The notes below the pieces were generated by a model. The model was not told where the DNA came from and searched no databases. It saw only the letters and a program-made list of their open reading frames with translations. Shown here one piece after another: positions 50,370 to 61,775 of a stretch of DNA of 64,000 nucleotides. The position numbers and the translations under genes were made by a program. The number at the start of each line of letters is the position of its first letter. Position 1 is the stretch's first letter. Source of the stretch: Notospermus geniculatus (Eukaryota; Nemertea; Pilidiophora; Heteronemertea; Lineidae); the NCBI GenBank assembly GCA_002633025.1, contig NMRB01000085.1, positions 351,614 to 415,613 of the forward strand, given 5' to 3'.

Positions 50370-53300
50370 AGGCCTTCTTCAAGCCATAGAAAGTAAACAT
50401 TCAGTGGACCTACCTAAACAGGGTGTTAGCCCCTTCACGCCCTATTTGTATACTAACACTCCTGTTCTCTCTTTCCTCCACAGAAGGTAAACATTCGGAC
50501 GACCGCCCTGAACATGCCTGTTACCCCCTTTGCCCCCGGTTTGTATACAAACAACCCTGACTCTCTTCTATACATAGAAATTAAACATTGGGACCTGCTG
50601 CTATTGGTATCTACTGCACTTGGCCACGAAAAGTCATGTTATGCATGTACTGATTTGTGTGTTTCCATCTTTTGGTGTACTTCAGAACCAAAACCTAACA
50701 GGTTCCAATATCAGAGCCTAGTGACTAGGTACATTTTCTCGCATAAAAATCTAAAAAGCTACTGGCGACTACTTCCATTTCAAGGACTCTTTCAATCATC
50801 ACAATAAATCATTAAATCTACGTCTAAAGTCGAATTAATCCTTTCTAAATATCAGTACAAAACTATCAATGAGCAAGATATCGCAGCTTTTCAAATATCT
50901 CCTGGCAATACGACAATATTTAGGGGAAAGTATAGTGATCAGTCTACATTACTTTTGGCTAATTTTCGAAAGACTCGATAGGTCTCCTGGATAAGAGATG
51001 TTGTTCATCACCATGATCAGTAAGTTGGACCCTTTATCTGGTGCACCTGGAAATTATTTTGTTGAAAAAACCTTGAACGTGTCTAAACCACAGACGGTTT
51101 TGAGCAAAATATGGCCGCCCTATTGTTACTGGCTTTTTTGCGAACAGGTGCACTGCTGGCAAAGTTCCATCCCCAAAATATTCACACCAATAGGCGCAGT
51201 CAGCCGTGTGTATTGCCAAAAGGTGGCAGCAATATTGTAATACCAAGACAAAGTACATACCCATATATAGGTCTCTGGCTGCCAGATTCTTGAAACGAGG
51301 TGTCCAATTTTTTAATCCATGAATTTTCACGAGAATTGCCTCCAAGAGGCCACAAATGAAATTCACAAAATGGATTTCTTGGACACCACACTCCTATGTC
51401 CTTTCACACACCGGCTGAACTCCATAGTGTGTGGAAGGCCAAGTCGTAGTGACATAAGGGTACCAGCAGACGGACTTGGATTATATAATGCATTAACCAA
51501 CTCAGGGCATTCATGGGGTGACCTGTCAAATTTCAACTCTTCAATAAAACTCTTTGTAGCAAGAAATTCAGATATTTTTGAAGTCACTATACTTTCCCCT
51601 CAATAAACCACACCTAAATTTGAATTGAATGTGTTTATTCAATTGAGTATAATATAAAATGCATCAGACCCTGTCTGTTGCACTAAATTATGTAATGTAC
51701 AAAGTTGTAACATTCTCTGAATTATTTGTGACCTACTCTAGCAAAAGGAGGTGTTTGTCGCAAGTGATCATCATTGGTCATCCACTGCTTTTGTAAAGGG
51801 GTCCATCCACATACAATATTATTGCACAATATGGGGCGCAAAATGGGTGACATGTATTTCTGGCATAATGGATGGGAGAAAGATTGGCAGTAATATTTCC
51901 CATTTTGATCCTCATATTGTGAAATAATATTGCAACGTGGAAAAGCCGCTTTAAGCTGCAGACACGTACATTTCAGCTATTGTGTTGTAAAGCCATTAAC
52001 CCTTTCCTCGGTTGCGACAAGTGCTTACTTTTGCTGGAGCGGGTCACATTTTGAATTGCCCTGCTGTGAGAGCAGATGGCAGGAATTGTTTACTGAGGGC
52101 ACTGCCAACATTGTATCTGAAAGAACAGGACAGAGTAATGACCATAGCTTCCCAAGCCAGCTTGGGGGAGATTTGTGGACGGTTCATGATGCCTTGAGAG
52201 GTTTATGATATGGGGTGTGTTTGAGTGCTCTCACTCTCACTCAACAGCAGCGACTGCCATACCGTATTTTCTTTTATTTTCATTTCGTGGTAAACATACG
52301 ACGGACCGATTCTGTCGCTGCGGTGACTTATCCTTCCTCAGCGAAATGAATGTTGAACTCTCGCAGACAGTCAGCAAACTACATGTAGGCCTATTGTTGA
52401 ATGGCAGACAGCATCACCACATCAATTTTGACTATGCCCTTGCTCATTTTGTTGACCATTATCCCCGGGCCATTATCCAGGTTCCCATCTTTGCCCCTCC
52501 ACTCCTGCGGTGCCACTAGGGCCCTACTTCCATTCTCTCTTCCATATTCATGAGGGATTCTGCTCATAACATGGGAACGTTTTGGTCATCAATCAACTTC
52601 ATATCAGTGTTCTAGGCAGCGTTAGAGTGGCGCGCCGCCATGCCCTAAAAGGGGGCGCCACTGTGCCCTTTTTAACCCCCCTTGGCGCCATGCCCTAAAA
52701 AAAAATTTTTTTTTAGGTTTTATTACCCCCAGACCCTCTGTCATTTGGTCATACCACCTTAGAAACCGGCTCAAATTGGCTGTTGACTGGAGTTATAGGG
52801 ACCTTTTTAACTGACAACCTTCTCAAATTCCGTTAGTAGAAATGTCGCGAATGAAAAGTGCCCTTTTCTAGGCTGAAAAATGCCCTTTTCACAAAGTTTG
52901 CCCCATGCCCTTCTGAAATCCTAGAATTAACACTAGGCTGAGCACATGAAAATTTCAGAGTGATAGGATATGCATTATTCCTGCTTTATCATATAGAACT
53001 GGGGGAAAGAAGAAAAATGCTTTTTGAATTTTTCAATTTGGTCAAGTGGTTAGTGAGATATCGCCCTTTGAAATATTAGTAAAATATCGTTTTTCTGCCA
53101 GAATTTGACAAACTGTCTGGAATCATTTTCAGACACCATATTCTGTCAAAAATAAAGCCCTCATGATATATTTTTCAGCTTTTACCTATAGTACTGGCAC
53201 CACAGAACAACAAAATAAGCTTAGATTGTCATTCAATTTCTATTTTTTAAAGTTATAGCAGATTTAAAATGACATTTTCCCCAAACTGGCAATTTTGGCA

Positions 53301-54344
53301 GAAGGGAAAATTGTTGCTGAACTCGATACTTGACAATAATTTCATAATATGAAAAGATATCGTCGATATAGTNNNNNNNNNNNNNNNNNNNNNNNNNNNN
53401 NNNNNNCCCCCCCCAGTACATCGGGGGGACACCCCCCGAACCCCCTGCCCTGATTGCAGGGAGACCCTGCACCCCCTAGTACGGCCCTAGCTTCTAGGCT
53501 TTGGGGCGGTCCGTGTCCGATAAATCAGGCATTTGGGCAGTCACACAGGGAAAATGTCTGGCAGCGAATAACAGCAGAACAACATCATTGTCTCAAAATA
53601 TCTGCGCAGATTTTGATATTTTCAGATATCACGAAAAAGACATCATATTTCACAGATTTTTTTGTGCAAAGAGTCAATGTGAATCACCTGATCAAATCAG
53701 TGCCAAATCTGTTGAAAAAATTTAGAAATAAAAAGTTATTTTATTATTTATTTTATGGACCTTTTTTAAATTGCCTGTTACATAACAAAGGGTTAAAATA
53801 AATAGGGCCTAGGTTGGCCCAAATAAATGAGATAGGCCTACATGAACACCACACTTTGTTGAAAACCGCATACAATTATCTTGTTTTATTTCGGAGATAT
53901 TTGAAAAACACGCTGTCCATTTAGTTATGTGAAAGACTGTACATGCTAGCCTGTCCCGCGCCACTGGTGAGTGAGACCAAGGTTGCGCATGCGCGGTAGG
54001 TAGTCGTTTGGCGAAATCCAAGATGGTGGACGCGTCAGAAAAGTTACAGATTTTTTGATTTTCGAACACAAAATTTACCGTGAAATCGTCAATTTTTAGA
54101 AGAGCGGTGCATCCCGAGTGATGTAGAGTGATTAAATGCAGGTGCCCGTATGTTTCTTTGCCGTTGCCGTGGCGTATTTATTCGAATAATCGTCTTTGAG
54201 TCGGCGAGTTGACGGCCGCGCGCAATGCATTGTGGGATTTATCGGACACTTCCGGCCTGACAGGCAAGGTATAGGAATTGAAATCCAATGATTTTCCCCT
54301 TTCGCGCACCCGCGTTACCGTTAGCGCCCCCAGGCGGGGGGGGG
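50370..54344. other. Stretch without recognised genes; includes assembly gap
   Basis: No credible exon. Positions 53373-53406 are Ns next to poly-C. A possible degenerate CAGTGTTCTAGGC...CCTAGAATTAACACT element spans about 52605-52935. Remaining 3' exons of the FBF1-like gene were looked for on the minus strand and not found. Confidence 0.5.
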
Positions 54345-55050
54345 GGCGTATAAAAATGCTCATAATTTGAACATCTGAAATGATAATGCCATCAAACTTG
54401 GCAGGCAAGTGTATTTTTGCATGTAGATTCCAAATATGCCATCAGATTTAATGAAATGTGACAAATTTACCTGATATTCACTGAAAACTGGTGAGGGAAG
54501 ATGAAAATTTGGACAAAATACGTGATATTTGCCAATAAAAATGGCTGTATTTCAAGTTTTTCAAGTCATTTTACAACCAAACTTGTATCATAAGCTGTAG
54601 ATTCCAAATATGCTGTCAGGTTCTATAAAAGTGTCTAAGATATCTATGTTATTCATCGAAACATGGCAATGATTGGTGAAAAATACAGGATTTTCAATGA
54701 TAATTGCTCATAAAACAGCATTCTGAAGTGCCAATACCACCAAACTTGTTATTGAAGTGTATCTTTGGCTATAAATTCCAAATTTGCCTTCAGATTTGAT
54801 GAAACATCAAACACTTTTGAGATATTCAGTGAAACCTGGCAATGGTTGGTGAAAAATACAGTATTTTCAACGATAATTGGTCATAAAACAGCATTCTGAA
54901 GTGCCAATACCACCAAACTTGTCACCAAAGTATATCATTGGTTATAAATTCCAAATATGCCCTAAGATTTGAAGAAACATCAAAGACCTTTGAGATATTC
55001 AGTGAAACCTGGCAATACTTTCGTGATATTTCGTGATATTTTTGCCAAAA
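54345..55050. repeat. Tandem array, about 176-base period, about 4 units
   Basis: Units share ATTCTGAAGTGCCAATACCA...CCAAACTTGT, ATAAATTCCAAATATGCC, and GAAACCTGGCAATGNTTGGT. The two best copies are 176 bases apart (54712 and 54888); the outer ones are more diverged. No coding frame persists through it. Confidence 0.8.
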
Positions 55051-55296
55051 AATTAATGTACTTTTTAAAAAATATCATATCATACCTAAGTGGTCTACAA
55101 CTGGCACTCAGTGTTTCTTGTGTTGGTTCTATTACAATCATATTTGATGAAAATAACAAGCATAGCAGGAATGAATTGATTTGATATTAATGAAATGATA
55201 ATTGACTGGAGAGTGAGACATTTCATGGAAAACCAAAGTTCCCCACCAAAAGGCCTTACGTGCTTGACATCCAATGTGTTGTCATGTTGCAGTAAC

Positions 55297-55996
55297 GCTG
55301 AAGGGGTTATTGTCGTCCTGGGTACACATAAAGTGTACCCAGGTTCGATGTCGTCAAGTGAAATTGTACCCAGGGTCTACTTTCTTGTTACAAACTGTAC
55401 CCAGGTTCTGATTTAGAGACCTCGGGGCGAGGTTGTTCTCGGTGAAGTCACTTGATATTGTGCCTGCAAGTTGGCCGTGCAAAAAGCTAAAGAAGAGAAG
55501 TTGGAAGAATTTTATTTTTGATTAGCTGGACAGTTTTCAACCTCGGATGGTTACAGAGAAAGTTAATCAACTCGCCAGCTAGACAAGAAAACGTGTCATT
55601 TCCATGTAGGCCTACATGTGCATGTGCCATTGTGCATGGCCATGGTGGGTTTGTTTGATCATGTGTCATAGCTTGCTGGGCAAACACTGCGGGCCTTTGT
55701 GTTCCATTGTTTGGGGAGGTGCGAAAAAGGGATTATAGACGGGCAATTAGCTCGCTGTTCCTCCTGTCAGTATAATTCCTCCAAGGTCATAGCAACAGGA
55801 TCGTGGGACCAACATACGCTAATTCACGTATCCCACGAAATCTTGAGAATGAGCTCGTCCCTAGGTCTCTAAATCAGAACCTGGGTACAGTTTGTAAAAA
55901 GAAAGTGGACCCAGGATACAATTTCACTTGACGACATCGAACCTGGGTACACTTTATTTATGTGTACCCAGGACGACAATATTTAACCCCTTCAGC
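55297..55996. mobile_element. Mutator-like element with about 130-base TIRs, 9-bp TSD (TGCAGTAAC)
   Basis: Long inverted arms (55297-about 55425 and about 55862-55996) begin GCTGAAGGGGTTATTGTCGT and include CTGGGTACACATAAAGTGTA and CTGATTTAGAGACC. Flanked by TGCAGTAAC at 55288-55296 and 55997-56005. The unique middle (about 435 bases) has no transposase. A solo arm is at 18869-18992. Confidence 0.85.
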
Positions 55997-56560
55997 TGCA
56001 GTAACTTCCCAATGTAATATCATTTTGTATATGCTACTGTAACAAAGCTATACAGTTCAATTTCAACATCAGTTTCAGTATAAAATCTATCTTGTCTTTT
56101 TTGTCTTTAATTCATGAACCAGCATGTGTAATTTGCTCTTCACACCTATCCCAGTCCCAAACAATGCCAAACAATAGGGCAAACAATAGCAATTAGCACT
56201 GGAAGATCTGTCAGCCATGTTGCACACATTGGCTATGCCAACTGAAAAATTTAGGGGATAGTGACAACTTGACCTTCAAAATGCATATGTGCTCAGCATT
56301 ATTTTGTGATAAATTTATGTTCAGTATTATCTAGGAATATCAATCTTAATGATGATATGTGTTTTTAAGGAAAAAATGTACAGAAAATGGAAATACTACT
56401 CACTGAAGTAAAAGCCTTCTGCATCACTTCAGTGTGGATATATTAATAAAAAACAGGTACCAACATGTAGGTCTGACTGCAAAGAATCTATTAAAAGTGT
56501 TTGCAAGACAATTAGACATTGAGCACACATGCATTTTGACCCTCAAACATGACGAATCCA

Positions 56561-56621
56561 GGTAAAAAAGGCACTGGTAAAAAAGGCACCGGTAAAAAAG
56601 GCACGGTAAAAAAGGCACAGG
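56561..56621. repeat. GGTAAAAAAGGCAC tandem repeat
   Basis: About four 15-16-base units, ending 7 bases from the donor of the last visible FBF1-like exon and next to an undetermined base (56622). Confidence 0.8.
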
Positions 56622-56627
56622 NCCTAC

Positions 56628-56771
56628 CTGAATCATCAATGCAGACTCTTTCTCCTTCTTCTCCATCCATAACTTCTGTTGTATAGTAAAATCTGTCCTC
56701 TCCTCTGCCAGAGCTCGTCTCTCTTCATACAGCTGGGCCATGATCTGTTTCTGTTCAGAGAGCAGCGAATC
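56628..56771 (-). CDS. FBF1-like: FBF1-like coiled-coil protein, last visible exon
   Basis: Forty-eight codons, phase 0 at both ends (acceptor CTGCTTCAG, donor CAG/GTAGG). Encodes a heptad-rich helix with the stretch EERRALAEERTDFTIQQKLW that parallels the EERRxLAxEWxEFxxQQKL segment of vertebrate FBF1, the motif on which I base the identification. The next (3') exons are not recognised to the left, so the gene is incomplete here: they may be in the gap, beyond a long intron, or too diverged. Confidence 0.8.
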
Positions 56772-57203
56772 CTGAAGCAGATTGAAATAATTCAGATCAC
56801 TGCAGTAATGCACAAGCCAAAATCCGAACATACCGGTACCTGCTCAAGTTCAGCTACAGCACATCGGAATGGCCCACACACAAAAAAACACGTTATTGAT
56901 TTCTGCTTCAGAAAAAGAAAATAACATGGCAAGCTCAGCAATGACTGCTCCGAGTGCATGTGGTGCCTGAAATACCGCAATCCCTGACTGCCTCTCCTAG
57001 CCATATTCAAGGGCCGTCGTGAGCTTTTTGGTAAGGGGTGGGGTGGGCAGTTTTGGTGGCAGAACTGCAAGTTTGCCATTTTTCAGCTAAAGTCTGCATG
57101 AACAAAAACATTCTTCAGTGACGTTCTGCCACCTCCTGATACTAGCTACAGCCCTGCATTCCTTCAGCTTTTTCCACATCAGATGCAGAACACCTCAATA
57201 TAC

Positions 57204-57326
57204 CTTGGACTTCTGCATTTCTATCCTATCCCTGGCCGCCTGATCAGCTAACATCCTTTTCTCTTCATCAACTTGAGTTTGTAGACTTTCCAGTTTGTTT
57301 TGTTCTTGTTTGACTTTCCAACGTTC
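57204..57326 (-). CDS. FBF1-like: FBF1-like coiled-coil protein, internal exon
   Basis: Forty-one codons, phase 0 to 0, starting ERWKVKQEQNKLESLQTQVD after GCTGTTACAG. Glu/Lys/Gln-rich coiled coil, matching the EQWKVKQEQ-like block of FBF1. The donor AAG/GTATAT is weaker than average. Confidence 0.8.
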
Positions 57327-57360
57327 CTGTAACAGCAAAGAGATTAAAAAAAGCAATGTC

Positions 57361-57563
57361 TAAAGCCCTGTTTCCACCTCAGCGGATTCTGCAGCGGTTT
57401 GTGGCGAGTGGAGCGGTTTTCACAGGCATTGGGATACATGTAATTAATGCACTTTGTATTATTAAACTATCGAAGAAGGATTCTCCAAAACTACCGGTAT
57501 GTGAAAACCACACAGCTTGCCACAAACCACGACGAAATCCACTGTAATGGAAACGGGGCTTAA
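57361..57563. mobile_element. AAGCCCYGTTTCCA MITE in FBF1-like intron
   Basis: Ends AAAGCCCTGTTTCCACC and ATGGAAACGGGGCTTAA are inverted, as are GCGGTTTGTGGC and GCCACAAACC inside. It fills most of the intron between 57326 and 57632. Confidence 0.6.
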
Positions 57564-57631
57564 AGCTGGAAAATTGTGTCAAGTGGCCCATTTAAAATTT
57601 TCTGCTAAAAAAAGATGGGAAAGCAACTTAC

Positions 57632-57750
57632 AGCATCAAGTTGCCGTGTCTGTTCTCTGAGCTGTATCTCCATCTTTGTGATGAGCTCCTGTAACCGAGT
57701 TCTCTCGTGGTCATTATCTTCCTGTTGTTTTCGAAGACGATCCTCAAGCA
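57632..57750 (-). CDS. FBF1-like: FBF1-like coiled-coil protein, internal exon
   Basis: Enters in phase 1 (completing Val) and leaves in phase 0 at GCT/GTAAGT. Encodes LEDRLRKQQEDNDHERTRLQ followed by a further helix ending TRQLDA. Coiled coil. Confidence 0.8.
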
Positions 57751-58026
57751 CTAAAAATAGACGGCAAAGTTCAGTTACAATCCATTCAAAATAAGTTGTC
57801 ATCAGTGGATAAATCTTCATCCTAGACCAATTTCTTTCTATCTGGTCACTCACAAAGAAGTGAATGCTGGTTTAGCAACACTACGCAAACAACGAGTGTG
57901 CACATGTAAGCTGATTTGATCAAGACATCGAGACAGTCTGCATGCATAAGTTATAGGTACCGGTAATAAGGAAAGAGGATAAGAGTGGAACTTCCCAAGG
58001 GAAAGTACATGTAAGTTTTCACTTAC

Positions 58027-58166
58027 CCTTCAAATGTGTATCCTTATCCTGCATGACCCTTTCTCGATCGTCAAGGTTATTGCTGTGTTGTCCTTCTACG
58101 CGATCATGGAGAGTACCAAGATTTCTAGCCTGGTGTTCAATCTTGTCCATAACGTTCTGCAAAGAT
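58027..58166 (-). CDS. FBF1-like: FBF1-like coiled-coil protein, internal exon
   Basis: Enters in phase 2 (completing Lys), leaves in phase 1 at AAGG/GTAAGT. Encodes SLQNVMDKIEHQARNLGTLH... up to DTHLK. Two acceptors lie 10 bases apart (TATGCAG and TTTGCAG); only the first keeps the frame. Similar to the VMxQxExQARxLxxLxxRVE block of FBF1. Confidence 0.8.
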
Positions 58167-58436
58167 CTGCATACAGAGGGGTAAATTTACCATCAATCCA
58201 AAGAAACACTTCACAGAGGAAATGGAATGTTGAATATACTGAATATTATTTGTATACACGTAGGCTGTGGGTGGCAATATACAAAGTGGAATCTGTGTAG
58301 TATACAGCTAGCCAGAGAGGAGCTCAATGTTGATTTTAAATAGGTATGGTAGCTACCCTGGATGAGTTAGATACTTCACACAAGGACATTAGAAACACAA
58401 CAGAATGAGTTACAGAATAATAGTACATGTACTTAC

Positions 58437-58751
58437 TTAGAATGTGACTGTACATTAGTGACCGCCAGAATCTCTTGATCTCTTGCCATCCTAAGCCTAT
58501 CCATCGTTTCCTCATGCTCCTTCCTCAAGTCATTGATCCCCTTTCGTTGGATATCCTTAATCCGTTCCATCTCATCAGCTTTATCTTTCTCCCACTCCTG
58601 CAGCTTACGATGATGCGCAGCGATGAGGTCGGCACGTTCTTGCTCCATTTCGCGTATCTTTGACAAGTTTTGTGAAACCAAATGGTCGTTGTCCTCGCGG
58701 AGGCGAACTTCTCTTCGCTGGAATGATTCCTCCATCATCTGTACTCGACTC
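58437..58751 (-). CDS. FBF1-like: FBF1-like coiled-coil protein, largest visible exon
   Basis: A 315-base exon entering in phase 2 and leaving in phase 2 (TCTAA/GTAAGT). Begins SRVQMMEESFQRREVRLRED and encodes about 105 residues of unbroken Glu/Lys/Arg-rich coiled coil. The preceding exon ends ALEATN, giving the combined HQEEIEALEATNKSRVQMME pattern characteristic of FBF1 (an H/NRVQM...ESxxxRExRLR block). A SINE is inserted in the intron only about 26 bases upstream of the acceptor. Confidence 0.85.
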
Positions 58752-58776
58752 CTGAGGGAAAAGATTACCGTAAGTC

Positions 58777-59045
58777 TGAGCCCGGTGGTCGAGTGGTTGG
58801 CGCGCTTGACTACCAACCGTGTAATGGGTCGGCGCGAGTTCCGACTCCGGGCGAAGACACATAAAAAATTGTGAAATATTAGAGGGTCCGTCGGATGGGA
58901 CTGAAAGCCGTGGTCCCTTGTACCTGAGTGTCTATGCCAGGGCAAGTAAAAGACCCCACACAGGTGGACTGTAGCCTGTTGTGGACTCCATACCTCCGGC
59001 AAAAACCCAACAGGGCTACGACGCCGGTAATGACTAACTAACTGT
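58777..59045 (+). mobile_element. tRNA-derived SINE
   Basis: The head GAGCCCGGTGGTCGAGTGGT has an A-box-like TGGTCGAGTGG, followed by GCGAGTTCCGACTCCGGGC, a B-box-like sequence about 45 bases on. The body has GTCCGTCGGATGGGAC, CGTGGTCCCTTGTACC and GGGCAAGTAAAAGACCCCA, a central/3' module shared by many SINEs of marine invertebrates. The tail is ACTAACTAACTG. Lies antisense in an FBF1-like intron. Confidence 0.75.
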
Positions 59046-59433
59046 AAAATTCGAGATGCCAACAATGAGATTTAACCCCTTAAAGCATTTTGTCATTATG
59101 ACGTCATCACAATGTCACATCGTGTATTTTGTTCGCGACACTGGTGCATTATGTTCGTGATGCCATTGCAACGTCACGACATCACTGACTAGCACACCGG
59201 TCTATGGTAGCGAAATGGTTCACTAAGATACCATATCTGACTTCAGACTCAGCTTAGTAAGTGCCATGTATAAAAGTCCACTCCACTTGCTTTTCCGGAC
59301 CTTGGGTATCACAACGCCCAATACATGTATATTCTGGGGTAGTGCATCAGACACAAGTCTACCGACTCCAAGTCGGAGTGTAGTGTAGATGGCAGCACCG
59401 ATGGTGACCCAGAATGTATCCCATTTAACTTAC

Positions 59434-59534
59434 TTATTTGTAGCCTCAAGGGCTTCAATCTCCTCTTGGTGCCTTTTCTTAATCGTGTCTAGCATACTCT
59501 GTAAGAATTCTTTTTCAAGCTCCAGCTTCTTCAC
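59434..59534 (-). CDS. FBF1-like: FBF1-like coiled-coil protein, internal exon
   Basis: Phase 0 entry after GTTTATAG, phase 2 exit at AATAA/GTAAGT. Encodes VKKLELEKEFLQSMLDTIKK and RHQEEIEALEATN; coiled coil. Confidence 0.8.
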
Positions 59535-60021
59535 CTATAAACAAAAGAAGGCAAAACCCATTCAAATTATGGTATTTTGAAATTCCATGATGATGGGCCT
59601 TGCTTGTTGAAGCCACTGACGTCTCCTTTAGAAATCAACTGTTTAGAACTAATTATGGTACAAAACATGTCCATTTCATAAACTAACTGTTAATACAATG
59701 ATCCGTTCATACATGTGTTGTAAAGGGTATAAGAACACAATATTCTGTGGAAAAATTGCACAGGTACAAGTGAAGTTGTATTGTGATACAAATCAGACCC
59801 GCTCAAACAAAAGTAGGCGCATTTCACAAACGAGGAAAGAGTTAATGACCTTACAACACAAGAGCTGAAATGTACGTCTCTGCAGGTTGACAATAGTAGT
59901 GGACAGTAGTGATAATAGTTGAGTAAACTGATGACCAATGATGATCACCTGCGACATGTGCCTACTTTTGCAGCAAAAATAGCAAAATTTGCTAGATTGG
60001 GTCACAAATAGAGGACACTAC

Positions 60022-60249
60022 CTGTCCCTCCATCTCAACTTGGCTGGTGATCATAGCTGTCGACATGAGAGGACCAGGATACGACATCGGCGCGAGACCA
60101 ATAGATGGAGTCTGCATCATCTGTTGCTGCAGCCTCCTGGATTCTTCCTCCATCTTTGCCTGCTGCTGCTGTAGCTGTTTCTCCATCGCTTCTCGTTGTT
60201 TCTGTTGCAAGAGTAACTGCTGTTCTTGCATTCTCTTTTGTAACTCCAA
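60022..60249 (-). CDS. FBF1-like: FBF1-like coiled-coil protein, Gln-rich exon
   Basis: Seventy-six codons, phase 0 to 0 (TTTTTCTACAG acceptor, CAG/GTAGTG donor). The first half is a Gln/Glu/Lys-rich helix (LELQKRMQEQQLLLQQKQRE...), the second a flexible Met/Pro-rich linker (TPSIGLAPMSYPGPLMS) before the main coiled coil resumes. Trinucleotide CAG/CTG runs make length variation likely. Confidence 0.8.
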
Positions 60250-60721
60250 CTGTAGAAAAAAATCATCACAAATTTTTATAAGACAACAATGAATGGCTAT
60301 CAGGTAGGCCACGTACATGTACTTGAAAATTCACGAACTAGACCTTCTTGGGGACTGATGGTGGTGAAGACCTCCTTCAAGGTTTGCCTTTGGCAACCTA
60401 GGGCCCTGGTGGAGGTCACTGTGAACAACAACACCCTAGTTTTTCACAAGCAAAAAATAAAGCTTCTCTCTCAGATTGTTATCCTTTTTTCGAATTATCC
60501 AAAAATGGATGGTGTTTTCTATGATGGATTATTTTCTCCAAAAATTCAGTTCTCAAATGGTTAATCCTTGGAAGGCCAGAGCTGTTTCGAAGTCACGGAA
60601 CAGTATTTTGAAAATGCTACACAACTGAGGCCTCAAGGTCTTGAGTTCAGTATGAGTTTGGACTCCATTTTGGACTGATGTTAGGACCAATAGTGCTCCA
60701 GAACAAATCAAGCATACCAAC

Positions 60722-61001
60722 CTGTTCTTGTTGTTGTTTTCTTAACAACTCTTCCTGTTTATATTTCAGAGCTGCCTGCTCCTGTTCCATCTCCTTCAAC
60801 TGAGCAACACCGGTACTGGGCAACACGCTATTTGGCTGTGACTGTTGTACTTTAGCACCAAGCCCAAAATCATCACCGAATTCAGCAGTCAGGGGTCGTC
60901 CGTCCTCAACATCAAAGGAAGCTGACCTTGTTTCAATGCTTGGACGGCGTCTGCCTCCCCGGTTGCCACTGGGCATGGATGATGTCAAATTATCTGAACC
61001 C
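60722..61001 (-). CDS. FBF1-like: FBF1-like coiled-coil protein, first visible exon
   Basis: Most upstream exon of this gene that I can place. FBF1 (Fas-binding factor 1, albatross) is a keratin-binding coiled-coil protein of centriole distal appendages and ciliary transition fibres, needed for ciliogenesis and apical junction organisation. The exon enters in phase 2 after TTGATCTGCAG and ends in phase 0 at CAG/GTTGGT. It starts with a basic Arg-rich patch (GNRGGRRRPSIETRSASFDV), then DDFGLGAKV, then the onset of the coiled coil (EMEQEQAALKYKQEELLRKQ). Together the eight visible exons give 483 codons without a stop. The 5' exons (the disordered N-terminal half in relatives) must lie to the right of the window. 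Confidence 0.75.
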
Positions 61002-61088
61002 CTGCAGATCAATCAAATAGGACGTAGTAGAAGCATGCATCGTATTGGAAACAAAGGTTTTATGGCCTTTGTACGGTGATGTCTATAC

Positions 61089-61464
61089 GGTTACACCTGT
61101 TGAAAATACCTGGGTTTTTCCAGACCCGTGTCAAACCAGTGTGTACGAAAAACCCGGCGAAAGGTCACACTACTACATACATTGTAGTTAAGTAGCCCAG
61201 CGAGAGCTGCGCTGAATGCACTGACTCTTCGGTCATTTCTGTATTGGCACACGTTGTTGGAGGCGCGAAACGACGCCACTTAATATGGCTGCGCCATCTG
61301 TAGCCATGCTAAGAATTAACGAAAACACGGGGATTTTGAAAAGCACGGCGAGATTGCCATGTTTCAAAAACCCGTGTTTTTCAGACATGGGTTTCTTGAA
61401 GCTGGGCAATTCATACATGTAGGTGCGACCGCAGAAAACCCAGGGATTTTATGTAGTGTAACCA
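61089..61464. mobile_element. GGTTACAC-ended foldback element
   Basis: Ends GGTTACACCTGTTGAAAATA and inverse ATTTTATGTAGTGTAACC, each followed by a CCTGGGTTTT block. Several CCCGTGTTTTTC words are also repeated inverted. Unclassified. Lies upstream of the first visible FBF1-like exon. Confidence 0.55.
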
Positions 61465-61620
61465 CGGCTATTGTCTGGCCGCACTTGTTTGGTCTCTGTG
61501 AGCAAGAATGAACACAATACCAATGGCAACAGGATGGAAAAAGCATAAACTGTTCAGCATTTTAGTGGAGAAAGGCCTATTGAAAACTTCAGATTCTCAC
61601 AACAAGAATGTATTTTGAAC

Positions 61621-61775
61621 CTATCTACATATCAAGTTTGAGCACTCTGGGTCAAGCTGTTCCTGATCGAGAGTTATAGCATTGAGATGAATTTCAGGTT
61701 CGGCCACGTGGCGGCTATATTGGATGCCCGATCGGGCCGAAACTCGGTATTTTTGAACATGTCCCTCTAATACAC
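61621..61775 (-). repeat. Inverted copy of repeat at 26455-26600
   Basis: ATCAAGTTTGAGCACTCTGG ... CGATCGGGCCGAAACTCGGT is the reverse complement of the stretch in rost-like intron 2, about 80% similar by eye. A dispersed repeat of unknown class. Confidence 0.65.

Noticed and set aside
51319-51606. 95-codon plus-strand frame with ordinary composition
   Set aside because: No splice-compatible neighbours, no recognised motif, and an equally long frame on the opposite strand.
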